A model generated the notes under the pieces. It saw only the letters and a list, made by a program, of their open reading frames with translations. It was not told the origin of the DNA and ran no database searches. A stretch of DNA of 64,000 nt, taken from NCBI RefSeq assembly GCF_003312915.1, contig NZ_CP030261.1, forward strand, positions 806,001 to 870,000, given 5' to 3'. The stretch comes from Flavobacterium fluviale. Lineage in GTDB: Bacteria; Bacteroidota; Bacteroidia; Flavobacteriales; Flavobacteriaceae. Made by a program: the position numbers and the translations under genes. Positions 28,045 to 37,809 of this stretch are shown piece after piece; positions within the stretch are counted from its first letter, which is position 1; each line of letters starts with the position of its first letter.

Positions 28045-28806
28045 TTAATCAATTTCGACTAAAACCGGACAATGATCAGAATGCACTGCATCTGGAAGTA
28101 TAACGGCTCTTTTTAATCGGTTTTCTAAAGATTCGCTTACCAGATTATAATCGATACGCCAGCCTTTATTATTTCCTCTAGCCCCAGCGCGGTAACTCCA
28201 CCACGAATAATGATGCGGATCTTTATTGAAATGACGGAAACTATCGATAAAACCAGATTTCATAAAACCGTCTAACCAAGCGCGCTCTGCAGGAAGGAAT
28301 CCAGAAACTGTTTTATTACGAACTGGATCGTGAATATCAATTGCTTCATGACAGATATTATAGTCGCCGCAAATAATCAGGTTTGGAATCGTCAATTTTA
28401 ATTCATTTACATACGTCTGAAAATCATCCATAAACATAAATTTATGATCCAGTCTTTCGATATTTGTTCCTGACGGAAGATATAAACTCATTACAGAAAC
28501 ATCGTCAAAATCAGCACGAAGGTTTCTTCCTTCAAAATCCATATGATGAATTCCCGTTCCGAAAACAATATTATTCGGTTTTGTTTTAGACAAAATAGCT
28601 ACTCCGCTGTACCCTTTTTTAGTAGCAGGATAGTAATATTGAAACGGATAACCGGCAGCAGTAATATCATCAACTGGAATTTGATCCTGCGTAGCTTTTA
28701 TTTCCTGAAGACAGATTACATCAGGATTTGCTTGTTGCAGCCACTCAATAAAACCCTTGTTTATCGCAGCACGAATTCCGTTTACATTATAAGAAATAAT
28801 TTTCAT
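28045..28806 (-). CDS. xth: Exodeoxyribonuclease III / AP endonuclease
   Basis: A 253-residue member of the EEP nuclease family acting at abasic sites in base excision repair. The start MKIISYNVNGIRAAI was chosen because it is the family N-terminus; an ATG 24 bases upstream adds MKSLKKTL. Catalytic motifs are LQEIKA (metal Glu), SLYLPSG, GDYNICHE (Asp and Asn) and the terminal SDHCPV (Asp-His). It is divergent from the olsF-like gene. Confidence 0.93.
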   Translation of the reverse strand: MKIISYNVNGIRAAINKGFIEWLQQANPDVICLQEIKATQDQIPVDDITAAGYPFQYYYPATKKGYSGVAILSKTKPNNIVFGTGIHHMDFEGRNLRADFDDVSVMSLYLPSGTNIERLDHKFMFMDDFQTYVNELKLTIPNLIICGDYNICHEAIDIHDPVRNKTVSGFLPAERAWLDGFMKSGFIDSFRHFNKDPHHYSWWSYRAGARGNNKGWRIDYNLVSESLENRLKRAVILPDAVHSDHCPVLVEID

Positions 28807-28887
28807 CAGTGTTTTTTTTAAGGATTTCAAATGTAATAAAAAAGTGCAAAGTTTATCTCGGAAACAATGAAAAGTAGACTTTTTTGT

Positions 28888-28895
28888 TATCTTTG
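28888..28895 (+). promoter_or_regulatory. -7 box upstream of the olsF-like gene
   Basis: TATCTTTG matches TAnnTTTG, 30 bases before the ATG. No TTG at the expected -33 distance was found. Confidence 0.5.
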
Positions 28896-28925
28896 TTCGC
28901 TGTTCTAATAAATTAAAAATAGTAC

Positions 28926-30728
28926 ATGGGTTTAGTTACCGCGAAAGAAGTTGCAAAGGCAATAAATGTTGAAAAGTACGGAGTTTTCGGTACCTTTTCT
29001 GGCTGGATTCTTATGAAGGTTCTTAAGATCTCTACCCTTAATAAAATTTATGACCGTAATAAACATTTGGAAGACCTTGCGTTTTTAAATGGAATTTTGG
29101 ACGAAATGGAAATTAAGTTCGAAATCCCGGAAGAAGATTTAAAACGTCTGCCAAAAGATGGTGCTTACATTACTATTTCAAACCATCCGCTTGGTGGGAT
29201 TGATGGAATTTTATTATTGAAATTGATGCTTGAAAGAGAGCCAAATTTCAAAATCATTGCCAATTTCTTGTTACACAGAATTGTTCCGATGAAAAAATAC
29301 ATTATGCCGGTTAATCCTTTTGAAAACCACAAGGATGCTAAATCTAGTGTAATTGGTATTAAAGAAACTTTACGCCATTTAAGTGACGGAAAACCTTTAG
29401 GGATTTTTCCTGCCGGAGAAGTTTCTACTTATAAAGATGGAAAATTAGTTGTGGATAAACCTTGGGAAGAAGGCGCTCTGAAATTAATCAGAAAAGCCAA
29501 AGTTCCTGTGGTGCCAATTTATTTTCATGCCAAAAACAGTAAATTATTTTACTGGCTTTCTAAAATTGATGATACTTTGCGTACTGCAAAATTACCGTCT
29601 GAACTGCTAACGCAAAAAGATCGTGTGATTAAGGTTCGTATTGGTAAACCGATTTCTGTAAACGAACAAAACGAGATTGAGTCGTTTGAAGAATATTCAG
29701 AATTTTTAAGAAAGAAAACTTACATGCTGGCTAATCCTTTTGAAAAGGACCATAAATTACTGGATACAGCAAGTTTGAAAATTCCGAAAGCCCCTAAAAA
29801 AATCGTTACACCTGTCGACGAATCAAAAATGATCGACGAAGTGAATGCGTTGAGAAACAGCGATTGCCGATTATTACAAAGCAAAAACTACGAAGTGTTT
29901 TTTGCAAGAGCAAAAGCAGTTCCGAATATTCTGCATGAAATTGGCCGTTTACGCGAAATTACTTTCCGTGAAGTCGGTGAAGGAACAAATGAATCTATCG
30001 ATTTAGATAAATTTGATCAATATTACCACCATATGTTTTTATGGGATGATGAAACCAAAAAAATTGCTGGTGCCTATAGAATGGGACTTGGTTCTGAAAT
30101 TTATCCAAAATTTGGAATTGAAGGTTTCTACCTGAACGATCTTTTTAGATTTGAACCAGAATTGCACGATATGATGCACAAATCGATCGAGATGGGTCGT
30201 GCATTTATCGTAAAAGAATACCAGCAGAAACCAATGCCGTTATTCTTATTATGGAAAGGTATTATTCACACAACTTTACGTTATCCTGAACATAAATATT
30301 TATTGGGCGGTGTAAGTATCAGCAATCAATTCTCAGATTTCTCTAAATCGCTGATGATTGAGTTTATGAAATCGAACTACTACGATCCATATATTGCGCA
30401 GTATATTCACCCGAAAAAAGCGTATAAGGTTAAATTGAAAGATGCAGATAAAGATTTCATTTTCGATGAAGCAGAATCTGATTTAAATAAATTCGACAAA
30501 ATAATAGACGAACTGGAACCAGGAAATTTACGTTTGCCGGTTTTAATTAAAAAATACATCAAGCAAAATGCAAGAGTAGTAGCTTTTAACGTTGATCCGC
30601 TTTTTAACAACGCTATTGACGGTTTAATGTACATCAGAATCGCCGATATTCCAGAAAGCACTATGAAACCTGTTATTGAAGAGTTTCAAATTGAATTAGA
30701 GCGTAAATTATCTGAGAAGGAAGATTAA
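28926..30728 (+). CDS. olsF: Bifunctional aminolipid acyltransferase (OlsF-like)
   Basis: A 600-residue fusion. The N-terminal ~280 residues are a PlsC-type lysophospholipid acyltransferase domain with ISNHPLGGIDG (His87, Asp93; H-x5-D rather than the common H-x4-D) and FPAGEVS. The C-terminal ~300 residues are an OlsB/hemolysin-type N-acyltransferase (EIGRLREITFREVGEG, FLWDDETKKIAGAYRMGLG, IEGFYLNDLFRF, EMGRAFI). This is the layout of OlsF, which makes ornithine lipids in Serratia and has a homolog in Flavobacterium johnsoniae. In related Bacteroides, separate GlsA and GlsB proteins make glycine lipids instead. The amino acid used here cannot be read from the sequence. Confidence 0.85.
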   Translation: MGLVTAKEVAKAINVEKYGVFGTFSGWILMKVLKISTLNKIYDRNKHLEDLAFLNGILDEMEIKFEIPEEDLKRLPKDGAYITISNHPLGGIDGILLLKLMLEREPNFKIIANFLLHRIVPMKKYIMPVNPFENHKDAKSSVIGIKETLRHLSDGKPLGIFPAGEVSTYKDGKLVVDKPWEEGALKLIRKAKVPVVPIYFHAKNSKLFYWLSKIDDTLRTAKLPSELLTQKDRVIKVRIGKPISVNEQNEIESFEEYSEFLRKKTYMLANPFEKDHKLLDTASLKIPKAPKKIVTPVDESKMIDEVNALRNSDCRLLQSKNYEVFFARAKAVPNILHEIGRLREITFREVGEGTNESIDLDKFDQYYHHMFLWDDETKKIAGAYRMGLGSEIYPKFGIEGFYLNDLFRFEPELHDMMHKSIEMGRAFIVKEYQQKPMPLFLLWKGIIHTTLRYPEHKYLLGGVSISNQFSDFSKSLMIEFMKSNYYDPYIAQYIHPKKAYKVKLKDADKDFIFDEAESDLNKFDKIIDELEPGNLRLPVLIKKYIKQNARVVAFNVDPLFNNAIDGLMYIRIADIPESTMKPVIEEFQIELERKLSEKED

Positions 30729-30738
30729 AGAAAAAAAT

Positions 30739-30790
30739 ATTATAAAAAAAGAAAACTCATAAGTCTATGAGTTTTCTTTTTTTTATAATA
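30739..30790. terminator. Bidirectional terminator between olsF-like and SUFU-like genes
   Basis: A long near-perfect stem (core AAAAGAAAACTCAT / ATGAGTTTTCTTTT, extended by TATTATAAAA / TTTTATAATA) with A and T tracts lies between convergent genes. Confidence 0.88.
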
Positions 30791-30794
30791 TTCC

Positions 30795-31892
30795 TTAAAC
30801 AACTTCATTTCGCTCTAAATTGAATATTTCCTCTCCTATACTTTCAAGTCTACTTAGAACAGCTTGTGAGCCAGATTCTTTCATTACCTCCAATTCTCTT
30901 TCCGAAATTGGCACAATCCATAAAAAAGAGATATTTGATTTGGCATAACTAGCTAAGTTCATTTGAGGCAAAACTTTTAATTTATTAGTAAGTACTGCAT
31001 ACTTATATTTTTCACTAATACGCGTTTGAAATTCTACGGTATGTCCTTCTGCCAAAAATGTAATATATTCCCACGGAATCATTGTAATTCCGCTTACAAG
31101 ACCCGCAATGTCATTTACCTGCTCATTTGTCAATCCTGTCTTTAGAATAATCCCAAGTTCAATTCTATTCAATTCACTAGGATTTTCACAATACATTTCT
31201 ACTTTTGGTTGTGGTCGTAATGATACTGCTACGGTTGCAAAGACAGTTTTTTCATTTCCTTCAAGCACATACAAACCTTTTGGTGGTCCTTCTGATCCAT
31301 CAATTGCGAAATATTTTTCACTTTTACCGAATATTTCATCGTAGTAATTTAAGATTTTAGGCTGTACTAATTGAAACGGATTAGGTTCTTTATCCCATGC
31401 GTCAAAAAATTCAATTGCATTTTCAACACGTTTGCGCATTTCATTGTCTTCTGAAAGTTCCCATGCAAAATCTGCCATTCCTTTACAATCACGAGCATAT
31501 CCATAAAATCCATTATCACCTCCCCAGCTAGGAATTACGCATAAAATTTCTCCGTTTTCCAATAATGCTGCACCATCTCCTTCTTCCAACCAAACAATCT
31601 CCAAATTATCAGACTTAAATGCCTCTTGACCTTTCGGAAATTTGCAAAACTCTTTGGTTAACATAGGAGGAACACCTTTTTCCATCAGTTTTGTTTCTAT
31701 TTTTTCTGGTGCTTCAGTTAAATTCCGAATCCAGCAGCTTTTCATACCAAAATCTTCGTTATCACCGAACAAATAAAAATAAGCCGTTCTATTGTCTTGT
31801 TCTACAATAGCTGTTATTGGACAACTTGGACTTCTAAGTTCAATAAGAACTTGGGGCTTTTCAATCTTATTGTTTCTACTAAATATTCCCAT
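30795..31892 (-). CDS. Suppressor-of-fused (SUFU)-like domain protein
   Basis: A 365-residue cytoplasmic protein without signal peptide. The C-terminal ~170 residues resemble the bacterial SUFU domain (GLYVLEGNEKTVFATVAVSL, MIPWEYITFLAEGHTVEF, ISFLWIVPISERELEVMKES). The N-terminal half is rich in Trp and Gly (VIPSWGGDNGFYGYARDC) and I do not recognise it. Bacterial SUFU proteins often serve as immunity partners in polymorphic toxin systems, but no toxin gene is next to it. A single-gene unit with its own terminator on the far side. Confidence 0.6.
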   Translation of the reverse strand: MGIFSRNNKIEKPQVLIELRSPSCPITAIVEQDNRTAYFYLFGDNEDFGMKSCWIRNLTEAPEKIETKLMEKGVPPMLTKEFCKFPKGQEAFKSDNLEIVWLEEGDGAALLENGEILCVIPSWGGDNGFYGYARDCKGMADFAWELSEDNEMRKRVENAIEFFDAWDKEPNPFQLVQPKILNYYDEIFGKSEKYFAIDGSEGPPKGLYVLEGNEKTVFATVAVSLRPQPKVEMYCENPSELNRIELGIILKTGLTNEQVNDIAGLVSGITMIPWEYITFLAEGHTVEFQTRISEKYKYAVLTNKLKVLPQMNLASYAKSNISFLWIVPISERELEVMKESGSQAVLSRLESIGEEIFNLERNEVV

Positions 31893-32005
31893 ATTTACAT
31901 TAAAATTTAATTACAATGAAGTAACGTTTTTTATTTATTAAAATAAAATTTTATTCCTTTGTCTTAAGTTAAAATCATTTATTCGGGAGAAAAATTCAAA
32001 AAAAA

Positions 32006-32046
32006 ATCCCATTTTCATTTAATACATGAAATGGGACTTTTTTTAA
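32006..32046. terminator. Terminator downstream of the DUF805 gene
   Basis: Stem TCCCATTTTCAT / ATGAAATGGGA with A and T tracts on both sides, 30 bases past the DUF805 stop on the minus strand. Confidence 0.75.
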
Positions 32047-32076
32047 TTACAATTTTTATTTAAAATAAAATTAGAA

Positions 32077-32457
32077 TTACTCTTTTCCAATTTCATTGAT
32101 CTCTTCTAATGGATTTTTTGGATCTACTCCGTATTGATTAGAACCTGCTATTCCTTCCTGACAAGCTAAATAAAGATTATAGAATGGAATAAGCACAAAC
32201 CATCCGCTTTTATCAACATCGTGCATCCTTCTAACAGCGGCAGCAAGTCCTGGCAATAAAACTACCAAACCATATATTGTTCTCAATATACCTGATTCTC
32301 CTGCACCAAAGGTTAAACCACAAACACGATCTACAATAGCCAAAACAATTGTAATAATGGCATTAACTAAAATAAACATCCAATATTCTCTTCTTCTTGC
32401 TCTTCCATTAAAGTTTGCGTAGTTCTCTAAAACTACTTTTTTGTACATTTCTAACAT
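32077..32457 (-). CDS. DUF805 family membrane protein
   Basis: A 126-residue inner-membrane protein with three hydrophobic helices (residues ~27-45, ~58-75 and ~80-100). The N-terminal FNGRARRREYWMFIL and the central AVRRMHDVDKSGWF are the two conserved segments of DUF805. Function of the family is not established. It is followed downstream by its own terminator. Confidence 0.88.
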   Translation of the reverse strand: MLEMYKKVVLENYANFNGRARRREYWMFILVNAIITIVLAIVDRVCGLTFGAGESGILRTIYGLVVLLPGLAAAVRRMHDVDKSGWFVLIPFYNLYLACQEGIAGSNQYGVDPKNPLEEINEIGKE

Positions 32458-32601
32458 AATAAAATCTTTATAAATTCCCTACTCTTATGGATTTTCAGTT
32501 ACTCCATTACGATCTCTAACAAAGTGCAAGATTACTTACTTAGAAAATTGCAAGTAGCTCCTAAAAGTTCAAATTATATCAGAAAAAGACATTTTTAAGC
32601 A

Positions 32602-32637
32602 CAAAAAAAAATCCCATTCATTTCTGAATGGGATTTC
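32602..32637. terminator. Terminator of the TM2 gene
   Basis: Stem AAATCCCATTCA / TGAATGGGATTT with a four-base loop and an A tract on the left (U run on the minus strand). Confidence 0.8.
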
Positions 32638-32656
32638 TAGATATAATATGCTTTGC

Positions 32657-32941
32657 TTAAAACCAGCCTTTGTAACCTACTTGATAAGTCTGATAAAACT
32701 CTTCGTCTGATTTAGTCAAATAGATAATTCCTTCGATAATTCCAATTATACCTCCCAGACCAAACAAAAGTCCCAAAATAAGCTGAATTACTCCTTCTTT
32801 GGTATAACCAAGATAGAATTTATGAATTCCCAAGTAACCTAATAGAATTGCCAGAATTGCTGAAATTACTTTTTTATTTTCTCTTCGATAATGTATTGGA
32901 TTATTCCAATCTTCTCTTTTTGTATTTTCCATTTTATTCAC
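32657..32941 (-). CDS. TM2 domain protein
   Basis: A 94-residue protein with the TM2 fold: two helices joined by a short turn, with the signature LLGYLGIHKFYLGY and then GLGGIIGIIEGIIYL. The start could instead be the ATG 9 bases downstream (MENTKRED). TM2 proteins are small membrane proteins of unknown role. It lies between the DUF805 and dehydrogenase genes with terminators around it. Confidence 0.85.
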   Translation of the reverse strand: MNKMENTKREDWNNPIHYRRENKKVISAILAILLGYLGIHKFYLGYTKEGVIQLILGLLFGLGGIIGIIEGIIYLTKSDEEFYQTYQVGYKGWF

Positions 32942-33093
32942 TTATAGTTAATAATATACACTCAAATTCTTCTAGGTTTAAACCATTAAAAATGTTTTAA
33001 TTACCAAAACAATATTAGTAAAAAATTAACATATAAAGCTAATTTAACGTAAGGATTTACAAAAAATATCCTACCAAAACAAAACCAGAGCCA

Positions 33094-34041
33094 TTAACTG
33101 TTATAGACAGCTTTAATTTTATCTACAATAACCTGAGCTAAACGTTCATGGCTTTCAAAAGTCCACCCTGCGATATGAGGAGTCAACAAAACATTTTTCG
33201 ATTCGAGAAGGTACTGAAATGCTTCGGGAGTATTTTTATCCTGAAAAAGTGTTTCGAAAGAAAGTTTCTCATACTCCAAAACATCTAATCCTGCTCCTAA
33301 TATCTTTTTTGTCTTCATAGCTTCAACCAAATCGGCTGTAACTATGTTTTTGCCTCGAGAAGTATTTATGATCCAAAATGGCTTTTTAAATGCTTTTATA
33401 AAATTTGCATTGACCATTTTATTCGTTTCTGGTGTCCATGGAAGATGAAGACTTAAAACATCTGCTTTTTCTTGTAACTCGGCTAATGAAACTTGTTTGG
33501 CATTTTCGTCTCCGACATTATCTAAAATGTCATAACATAAAACCTCTGTATCAAAACCTCGCAGTTTTTTGGCAAAAGCTTTTCCCATATTTCCATAACC
33601 AATAATACCGACAGTTTTTAAATCTAGTTCATGACCACGATTACTTTCTCGGTTCCATAAACCAGCTTTAACTTCAGCGTCGGCTTGGTTTAGATTGTTG
33701 AATAAAGATAAAATCACACCCAGCGAATGTTCTGCAACAGCGTTGCGATTACCTTCTGGGGCCGCAATGAGATGAATGCCTTTCGCAGAAGCATACTCAC
33801 AATCAATACTTTCCAAGCCAGCGCCGACTCTTGCAATAAATTGTAACTTTGTTGCACTGTCCAAAAATGTCTTATCAATCTTAAAACGACTGCGAATTAC
33901 GATTCCATTATAGTCTTTTATTTTTGCTTCTATTTCTTCTTTTGAAGATTTAAAATCAGCGTGATTTTCAAAACCTGCTTCTTCTAACTGATTCCAAAGT
34001 ATTGGATTATTGCTGTCGATATGAAGAATTTTTATGCTCAT
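33094..34041 (-). CDS. D-2-hydroxyacid dehydrogenase (SerA-like)
   Basis: A 315-residue NAD-dependent dehydrogenase. The NAD-binding Rossmann signature is VGIIGYGNMG. Catalytic residues are Arg in INTSRGKN, Glu in LDVLEYE and His in LLTPHIAGWT. The segment APEGNRNAVAEHSLG is typical of 3-phosphoglycerate dehydrogenase relatives. It lacks the ACT regulatory domain of E. coli SerA. No serC is adjacent, so phosphoglycerate, glyoxylate or another 2-hydroxyacid are all possible substrates. Confidence 0.85.
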   Translation of the reverse strand: MSIKILHIDSNNPILWNQLEEAGFENHADFKSSKEEIEAKIKDYNGIVIRSRFKIDKTFLDSATKLQFIARVGAGLESIDCEYASAKGIHLIAAPEGNRNAVAEHSLGVILSLFNNLNQADAEVKAGLWNRESNRGHELDLKTVGIIGYGNMGKAFAKKLRGFDTEVLCYDILDNVGDENAKQVSLAELQEKADVLSLHLPWTPETNKMVNANFIKAFKKPFWIINTSRGKNIVTADLVEAMKTKKILGAGLDVLEYEKLSFETLFQDKNTPEAFQYLLESKNVLLTPHIAGWTFESHERLAQVIVDKIKAVYNS

Positions 34042-34084
34042 TTTTTTTCAAATTTATACTAAACAAAAATACGGTTAATTTAAT

Positions 34085-34170
34085 CTCGCAAAGGCGCAAA
34101 GGCTAAAGTTTTTTCATTCATATTGTTTCAAAAAAAACTTGGATCTTTGTGACTTCGCGGCTAAACTTTT
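34085..34170. repeat. Heptad inverted repeat upstream of nhaA
   Basis: CTCGCAAAGGCGCAAAGG on the left faces CTTTGTGACTTCGCGG on the right with mismatches, and both halves can be cut into 7-base units. It lies in the divergent gap between the dehydrogenase and nhaA. Confidence 0.65.
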
Positions 34171-34190
34171 TTTATTGGTCAGATTTTTTT

Positions 34191-34198
34191 TAACTTTG
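34191..34198 (+). promoter_or_regulatory. -7 box of nhaA
   Basis: TAACTTTG fits TAnnTTTG, 50 bases before the ATG. No TTG was seen at the expected -33 distance. Confidence 0.5.
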
Positions 34199-34248
34199 AA
34201 AATACAAGGATTACTTAAATCCATCTCTAAATCTTCAGAATCTCCGAA

Positions 34249-35385
34249 ATGAAATTAACCAAAACCTTTAACGCTTTTTTTGAAAATGAAAAATCAGGAG
34301 GAATTATCCTGCTCCTAGTTACGATTTTATCTCTTTATCTGGCAAATTCTTCTTTTCAAATACCTTATACAGCATTTTGGGAAAAAGAAATTGTCGGACA
34401 TTCAGTAACAGATTGGATTAACGACGGCTTAATGACTATTTTCTTTCTGCTCATCGGATTGGAATTGGAGCGAGAAATTTATCATGGTGAATTGTCTAAT
34501 TTCAAAAATGCTTCGTTACCCATAATGGCTGCTTTTGGCGGAATGCTTGTTCCTGCCGCAATTTTTCTGGTTTTAAACTACGGAACTACAACCCAAAATG
34601 GAGCTGGAATTCCGATGGCCACAGACATTGCATTTGCAATCGGAATTTTATCTCTATTAGGAAATAAAGTTCCTGCATCATTAAAAGTATTTCTAACAGC
34701 GCTCGCGGTTATTGATGACTTAGGTGCAATAATTGTGATTGCAATTTTTTACACTACTTCTATTTCATTTCTAAATCTCGGAATTGCACTAGGAATCTGG
34801 ATTCTTTTGTTTGTTTTAAACCGAATGAAAATTCACAATTTGATTCCGTATATCATCGGCGGTATTGTAATGTGGTATTTTATGCTTAATTCTGGAGTTC
34901 ACGCTACGATAACGGGTGTAATTTTAGCTTTTGTAATTCCTTTTGGCGATGGCGGAGAAAAAACGTCTTCCTACAAACTGCAGCATTTTTTACATAAGCC
35001 TGTGGCATTTTTTATACTTCCTTTATTTGCTGTTGCCAATACTGCTCTCACAATTACCGAAAATTGGCATGAAGGCTTAAGCCACAGCAATTCGTACGGA
35101 ATTATTCTTGGACTTGTAATTGGTAAACCGCTGGGTATTTTGCTATTTTCTTCTGTTGGTGTAACAGCTGGTTTGTGCATGTTACCCAAAAACTTAAAAT
35201 GGGCTCATATTTTAGGTGCCGGAATGCTCGGCGGAATTGGTTTCACAATGTCTATTTTTATAACTGTTTTAGCATTTAAAAATCCAGAAATTATTGTTTT
35301 TTCTAAAATAGCGATTCTTATTGCTTCATTTTTAGCTGGTCTTATGGGATTTGTCTATTTGAAATACACTCTTAATAAAAAATGA
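34249..35385 (+). CDS. nhaA: Na+/H+ antiporter NhaA
   Basis: A 378-residue inner-membrane antiporter exchanging Na+ for protons, for sodium and pH balance. About 11-12 hydrophobic helices. The ion-binding Asp pair lies in AVIDDLGAIIVIAIFY, the discontinuous helix in MATDIAFAIGILSLLG, and the C-terminal LGGIGFTMSIFI is also typical. Length is normal. It is a single gene convergent with proC. Confidence 0.95.
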   Translation: MKLTKTFNAFFENEKSGGIILLLVTILSLYLANSSFQIPYTAFWEKEIVGHSVTDWINDGLMTIFFLLIGLELEREIYHGELSNFKNASLPIMAAFGGMLVPAAIFLVLNYGTTTQNGAGIPMATDIAFAIGILSLLGNKVPASLKVFLTALAVIDDLGAIIVIAIFYTTSISFLNLGIALGIWILLFVLNRMKIHNLIPYIIGGIVMWYFMLNSGVHATITGVILAFVIPFGDGGEKTSSYKLQHFLHKPVAFFILPLFAVANTALTITENWHEGLSHSNSYGIILGLVIGKPLGILLFSSVGVTAGLCMLPKNLKWAHILGAGMLGGIGFTMSIFITVLAFKNPEIIVFSKIAILIASFLAGLMGFVYLKYTLNKK

Positions 35386-35562
35386 AATTCCAATTTTTTT
35401 AAATTCCAAATTCCAATTTAATAACTTTGCGGAGCTACTTGTGGAGATTTCTCTCCCGAAGCCTCGGGATCGAAATGACAAAACTAACTTCTTTAATCTC
35501 AATAAAAAATCCCAAACCCCAATCATAAAATTGGAATTTGGAATTTTAAAATATTGGAATTT
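35385..35562. repeat. Inverted repeat pair between nhaA and proC, with a dispersed third copy
   Basis: The left arm 35385-35419 (AAATTCC and CAATTT blocks) is the inverted copy of the right arm 35531-35562 (TTGGAATTTGGAATTTT, AAAATATTGGAATTT). A third copy of the right arm lies at 39167-39197. The two arms could pair in transcripts from either gene. Between the arms is AT-rich sequence with CCCGAAGCCTCGGG. Confidence 0.75.
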
Positions 35563-35570
35563 CTTTTAAA

Positions 35571-36347
35571 TTATCCCTTGATTTGCTTCAAAGAAGTTTT
35601 AATTCCTTTAATCAAAGAAGAACTGAAACCATTATGTTCCATTTCATTTAAACCGACAATTGTACAGCCTTGAGGCGTAGTTACACGGTCAATTAATTGT
35701 TCTGGGTGTACTTTCTCTTCTAAAAGCATTTTTGCCGCACCTTTTACGGTTTGAGCGGCAATTGCAAGAGCTGTATTAGAATCAAATCCTATCTCGATTC
35801 CCGCCTGCATAGAAGCACGAATATAACGTAATGCATACGCAGTACCACACGCGCCTAAAACAGTCGCTGCATCCATTAATTTTTCGTCGATAACAGGAGC
35901 TGTTCCTAAATCTTGGAATAAGTCAACAATTGGCGAAGCATTTGCTGCATATTTTTCTGGGAAAGAAATACAAGTTGCCGATTCTCCAAACTGCGCTGCA
36001 ATATTTGGCATAATTCGAACAACAGGATATTCGTTATTTGTTTTGGACTGTAAAACATCAAGCGACAGTCCGCTGACTGCCGAAGCAATTGTTTTATTTT
36101 GAATAACTGGCAGAATTTCAGCCAAAACAGTATCAACTTGATACGGTTTTATGGTTAAAATCACTACATCAGCTTCTTGAATATTGTGTTTGTTATCGTT
36201 AGAAACTGCAATTCCATATTCAGATAAATATTGAATACTTGCTGTGTTTCTTCTTGTAACGGTAACTTGGTTGTTTTTTGAAAATTTAGCGATTCCCAAG
36301 GCAATAGAAACCCCAAGGTTTCCTCCTCCAATAATATGTACTTTCAT
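35571..36347 (-). CDS. proC: Pyrroline-5-carboxylate reductase
   Basis: A 258-residue enzyme reducing pyrroline-5-carboxylate to proline with NAD(P)H. It has the N-terminal dinucleotide fold HIIGGGNLGVSIALG, VILTIKPYQV, then VVRIMPNIAAQFGES. The C-terminal dimerisation helices carry GACGTAYALRYIRASMQAG and VTTPQGCTIVGLNEMEHNGF. Length is close to that of other members (260-275). A single gene. Confidence 0.92.
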   Translation of the reverse strand: MKVHIIGGGNLGVSIALGIAKFSKNNQVTVTRRNTASIQYLSEYGIAVSNDNKHNIQEADVVILTIKPYQVDTVLAEILPVIQNKTIASAVSGLSLDVLQSKTNNEYPVVRIMPNIAAQFGESATCISFPEKYAANASPIVDLFQDLGTAPVIDEKLMDAATVLGACGTAYALRYIRASMQAGIEIGFDSNTALAIAAQTVKGAAKMLLEEKVHPEQLIDRVTTPQGCTIVGLNEMEHNGFSSSLIKGIKTSLKQIKG

Positions 36348-36459
36348 TCTTCTTGGTTTGAATTTATGATGAACTGATTAACAGTATATTTTCCGCCTGT
36401 AAATTACGCAGTTTTTAGAGATCTTAAATCACTGTAAATGGCTAATTTGTGGCAAAAAT

Positions 36460-37809
36460 CTAAAATCCAAGAATCAAATTGGCCACGCCGAAGTAAAGCA
36501 TAATTCCAAATACGTCGTTTGTGGTTGTGATAAATGGACCGGTCGCAATTGCGGGGTCAATTTTATTTTTATTCAAGAAAAGCGGCACCAAAGTTCCTAA
36601 AGTGGCTGCGAACAAAATCACTACAATCATCGAAATCGAAATTGCAAATCCCACTAAATACTGCTGATACATTACAGAATGATAGCCTAAAAGCAATAAT
36701 GAAATTATACTTCCCGAAATCATAGAAACGGTAATTTCTTTAGTAAAGTAAGCACGGCTGAAATCTTTTAAAGTTCCGTTTGCCAATCCTTGCACAACGA
36801 TTGCCGACGCTTGAACCCCAATATTTCCTGCGGTTGCCGAAAGCAAAGGCACAAAAATGATTAAAGTAGAATATTTTTGAAAGGTCGCTTCGTTTCCTTT
36901 TAAAACAAAAGAAGCTACAATCTCAATCACCATTCCAATTAAAAGCCAAGGTAAACGTGCTTTTGTCAATTCGTAAACGCTGTCATTCGATTCAACGTCC
37001 TGTGTAATACCTGCTGCTAACTGGTAATCCTTATCAGCTTCTTCCTTGATTACGTCTACGATATCATCGATAGTAATTCTTCCTACCAAACGACCTAATT
37101 CGTCCACAACTGGAATCGCCTCTAAGTCATATTTCTGCATGATACGAGCGACCTCAACGTCTTCTGTATCAACATTAACAAAATTTAATTTTCGGATGTA
37201 AACTTCTCCAATCTGAGTTTTGGTAGAAGAAGTCAGCAGATCTTTAAGAGAAAGTCTTCCCTTCAATCGGTTTTCATCATCTACCACATAAATAGAATGA
37301 ACTCTTGAAACATTTTCTGCCTGAATTCTCATTTCTTTAACGCAGGTTAAGACATTCCAGTTTTCATTTACCTTAACAAGCTCTTTTCCCATCAAACCAC
37401 CGGCCGTGTTTTCGTCGTAACGCAAAAGATCAACAATGTCTTTGGCGTGTTCAACGTCATTCAGCTCTGAGATTACCTCTGCTTTTATTTCTTGCGAAAG
37501 TTCAGCGATAATGTCGGCAGCATCGTTGGTTTCAAGCTCATCAAGCTCTTCTGCAATTTCTTTTGGCGAAAGTCGGCTTAAGATATTCTCACGCAGATCC
37601 TCTTCTAATTCCAGAAGAATTTCTGCTGTTTTATCACTATCTAAAACCTTAAAGATATAAGTGGCCTCGTCGAAATCTAATTCGTCTAAGATTTCGGCAA
37701 TATCAGCGTGGTGCATATCATTAAGTAAAACTTCAAGTTCGTTGTCGTTTTTCTTATTGATTAAATCCTCTAACTGATGTATAAACTCTCTACTAACTTT
37801 GAACTCCAT
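36460..37809 (-). CDS. mgtE: Magnesium transporter MgtE
   Basis: A 449-residue inner-membrane magnesium channel. Residues 1-~120 form the superhelical N domain rich in Asp and Glu ([16 protein letters not shown]), residues ~130-255 a CBS-domain pair that senses Mg2+, and residues ~280-449 five membrane helices with [12 protein letters not shown] in the pore. Its start overlaps rsmA by 17 bases, so the two are translationally coupled. No Mg2+ riboswitch precedes it, as the upstream bases are coding. Confidence 0.94.
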   Translation of the reverse strand: MEFKVSREFIHQLEDLINKKNDNELEVLLNDMHHADIAEILDELDFDEATYIFKVLDSDKTAEILLELEEDLRENILSRLSPKEIAEELDELETNDAADIIAELSQEIKAEVISELNDVEHAKDIVDLLRYDENTAGGLMGKELVKVNENWNVLTCVKEMRIQAENVSRVHSIYVVDDENRLKGRLSLKDLLTSSTKTQIGEVYIRKLNFVNVDTEDVEVARIMQKYDLEAIPVVDELGRLVGRITIDDIVDVIKEEADKDYQLAAGITQDVESNDSVYELTKARLPWLLIGMVIEIVASFVLKGNEATFQKYSTLIIFVPLLSATAGNIGVQASAIVVQGLANGTLKDFSRAYFTKEITVSMISGSIISLLLLGYHSVMYQQYLVGFAISISMIVVILFAATLGTLVPLFLNKNKIDPAIATGPFITTTNDVFGIMLYFGVANLILGF

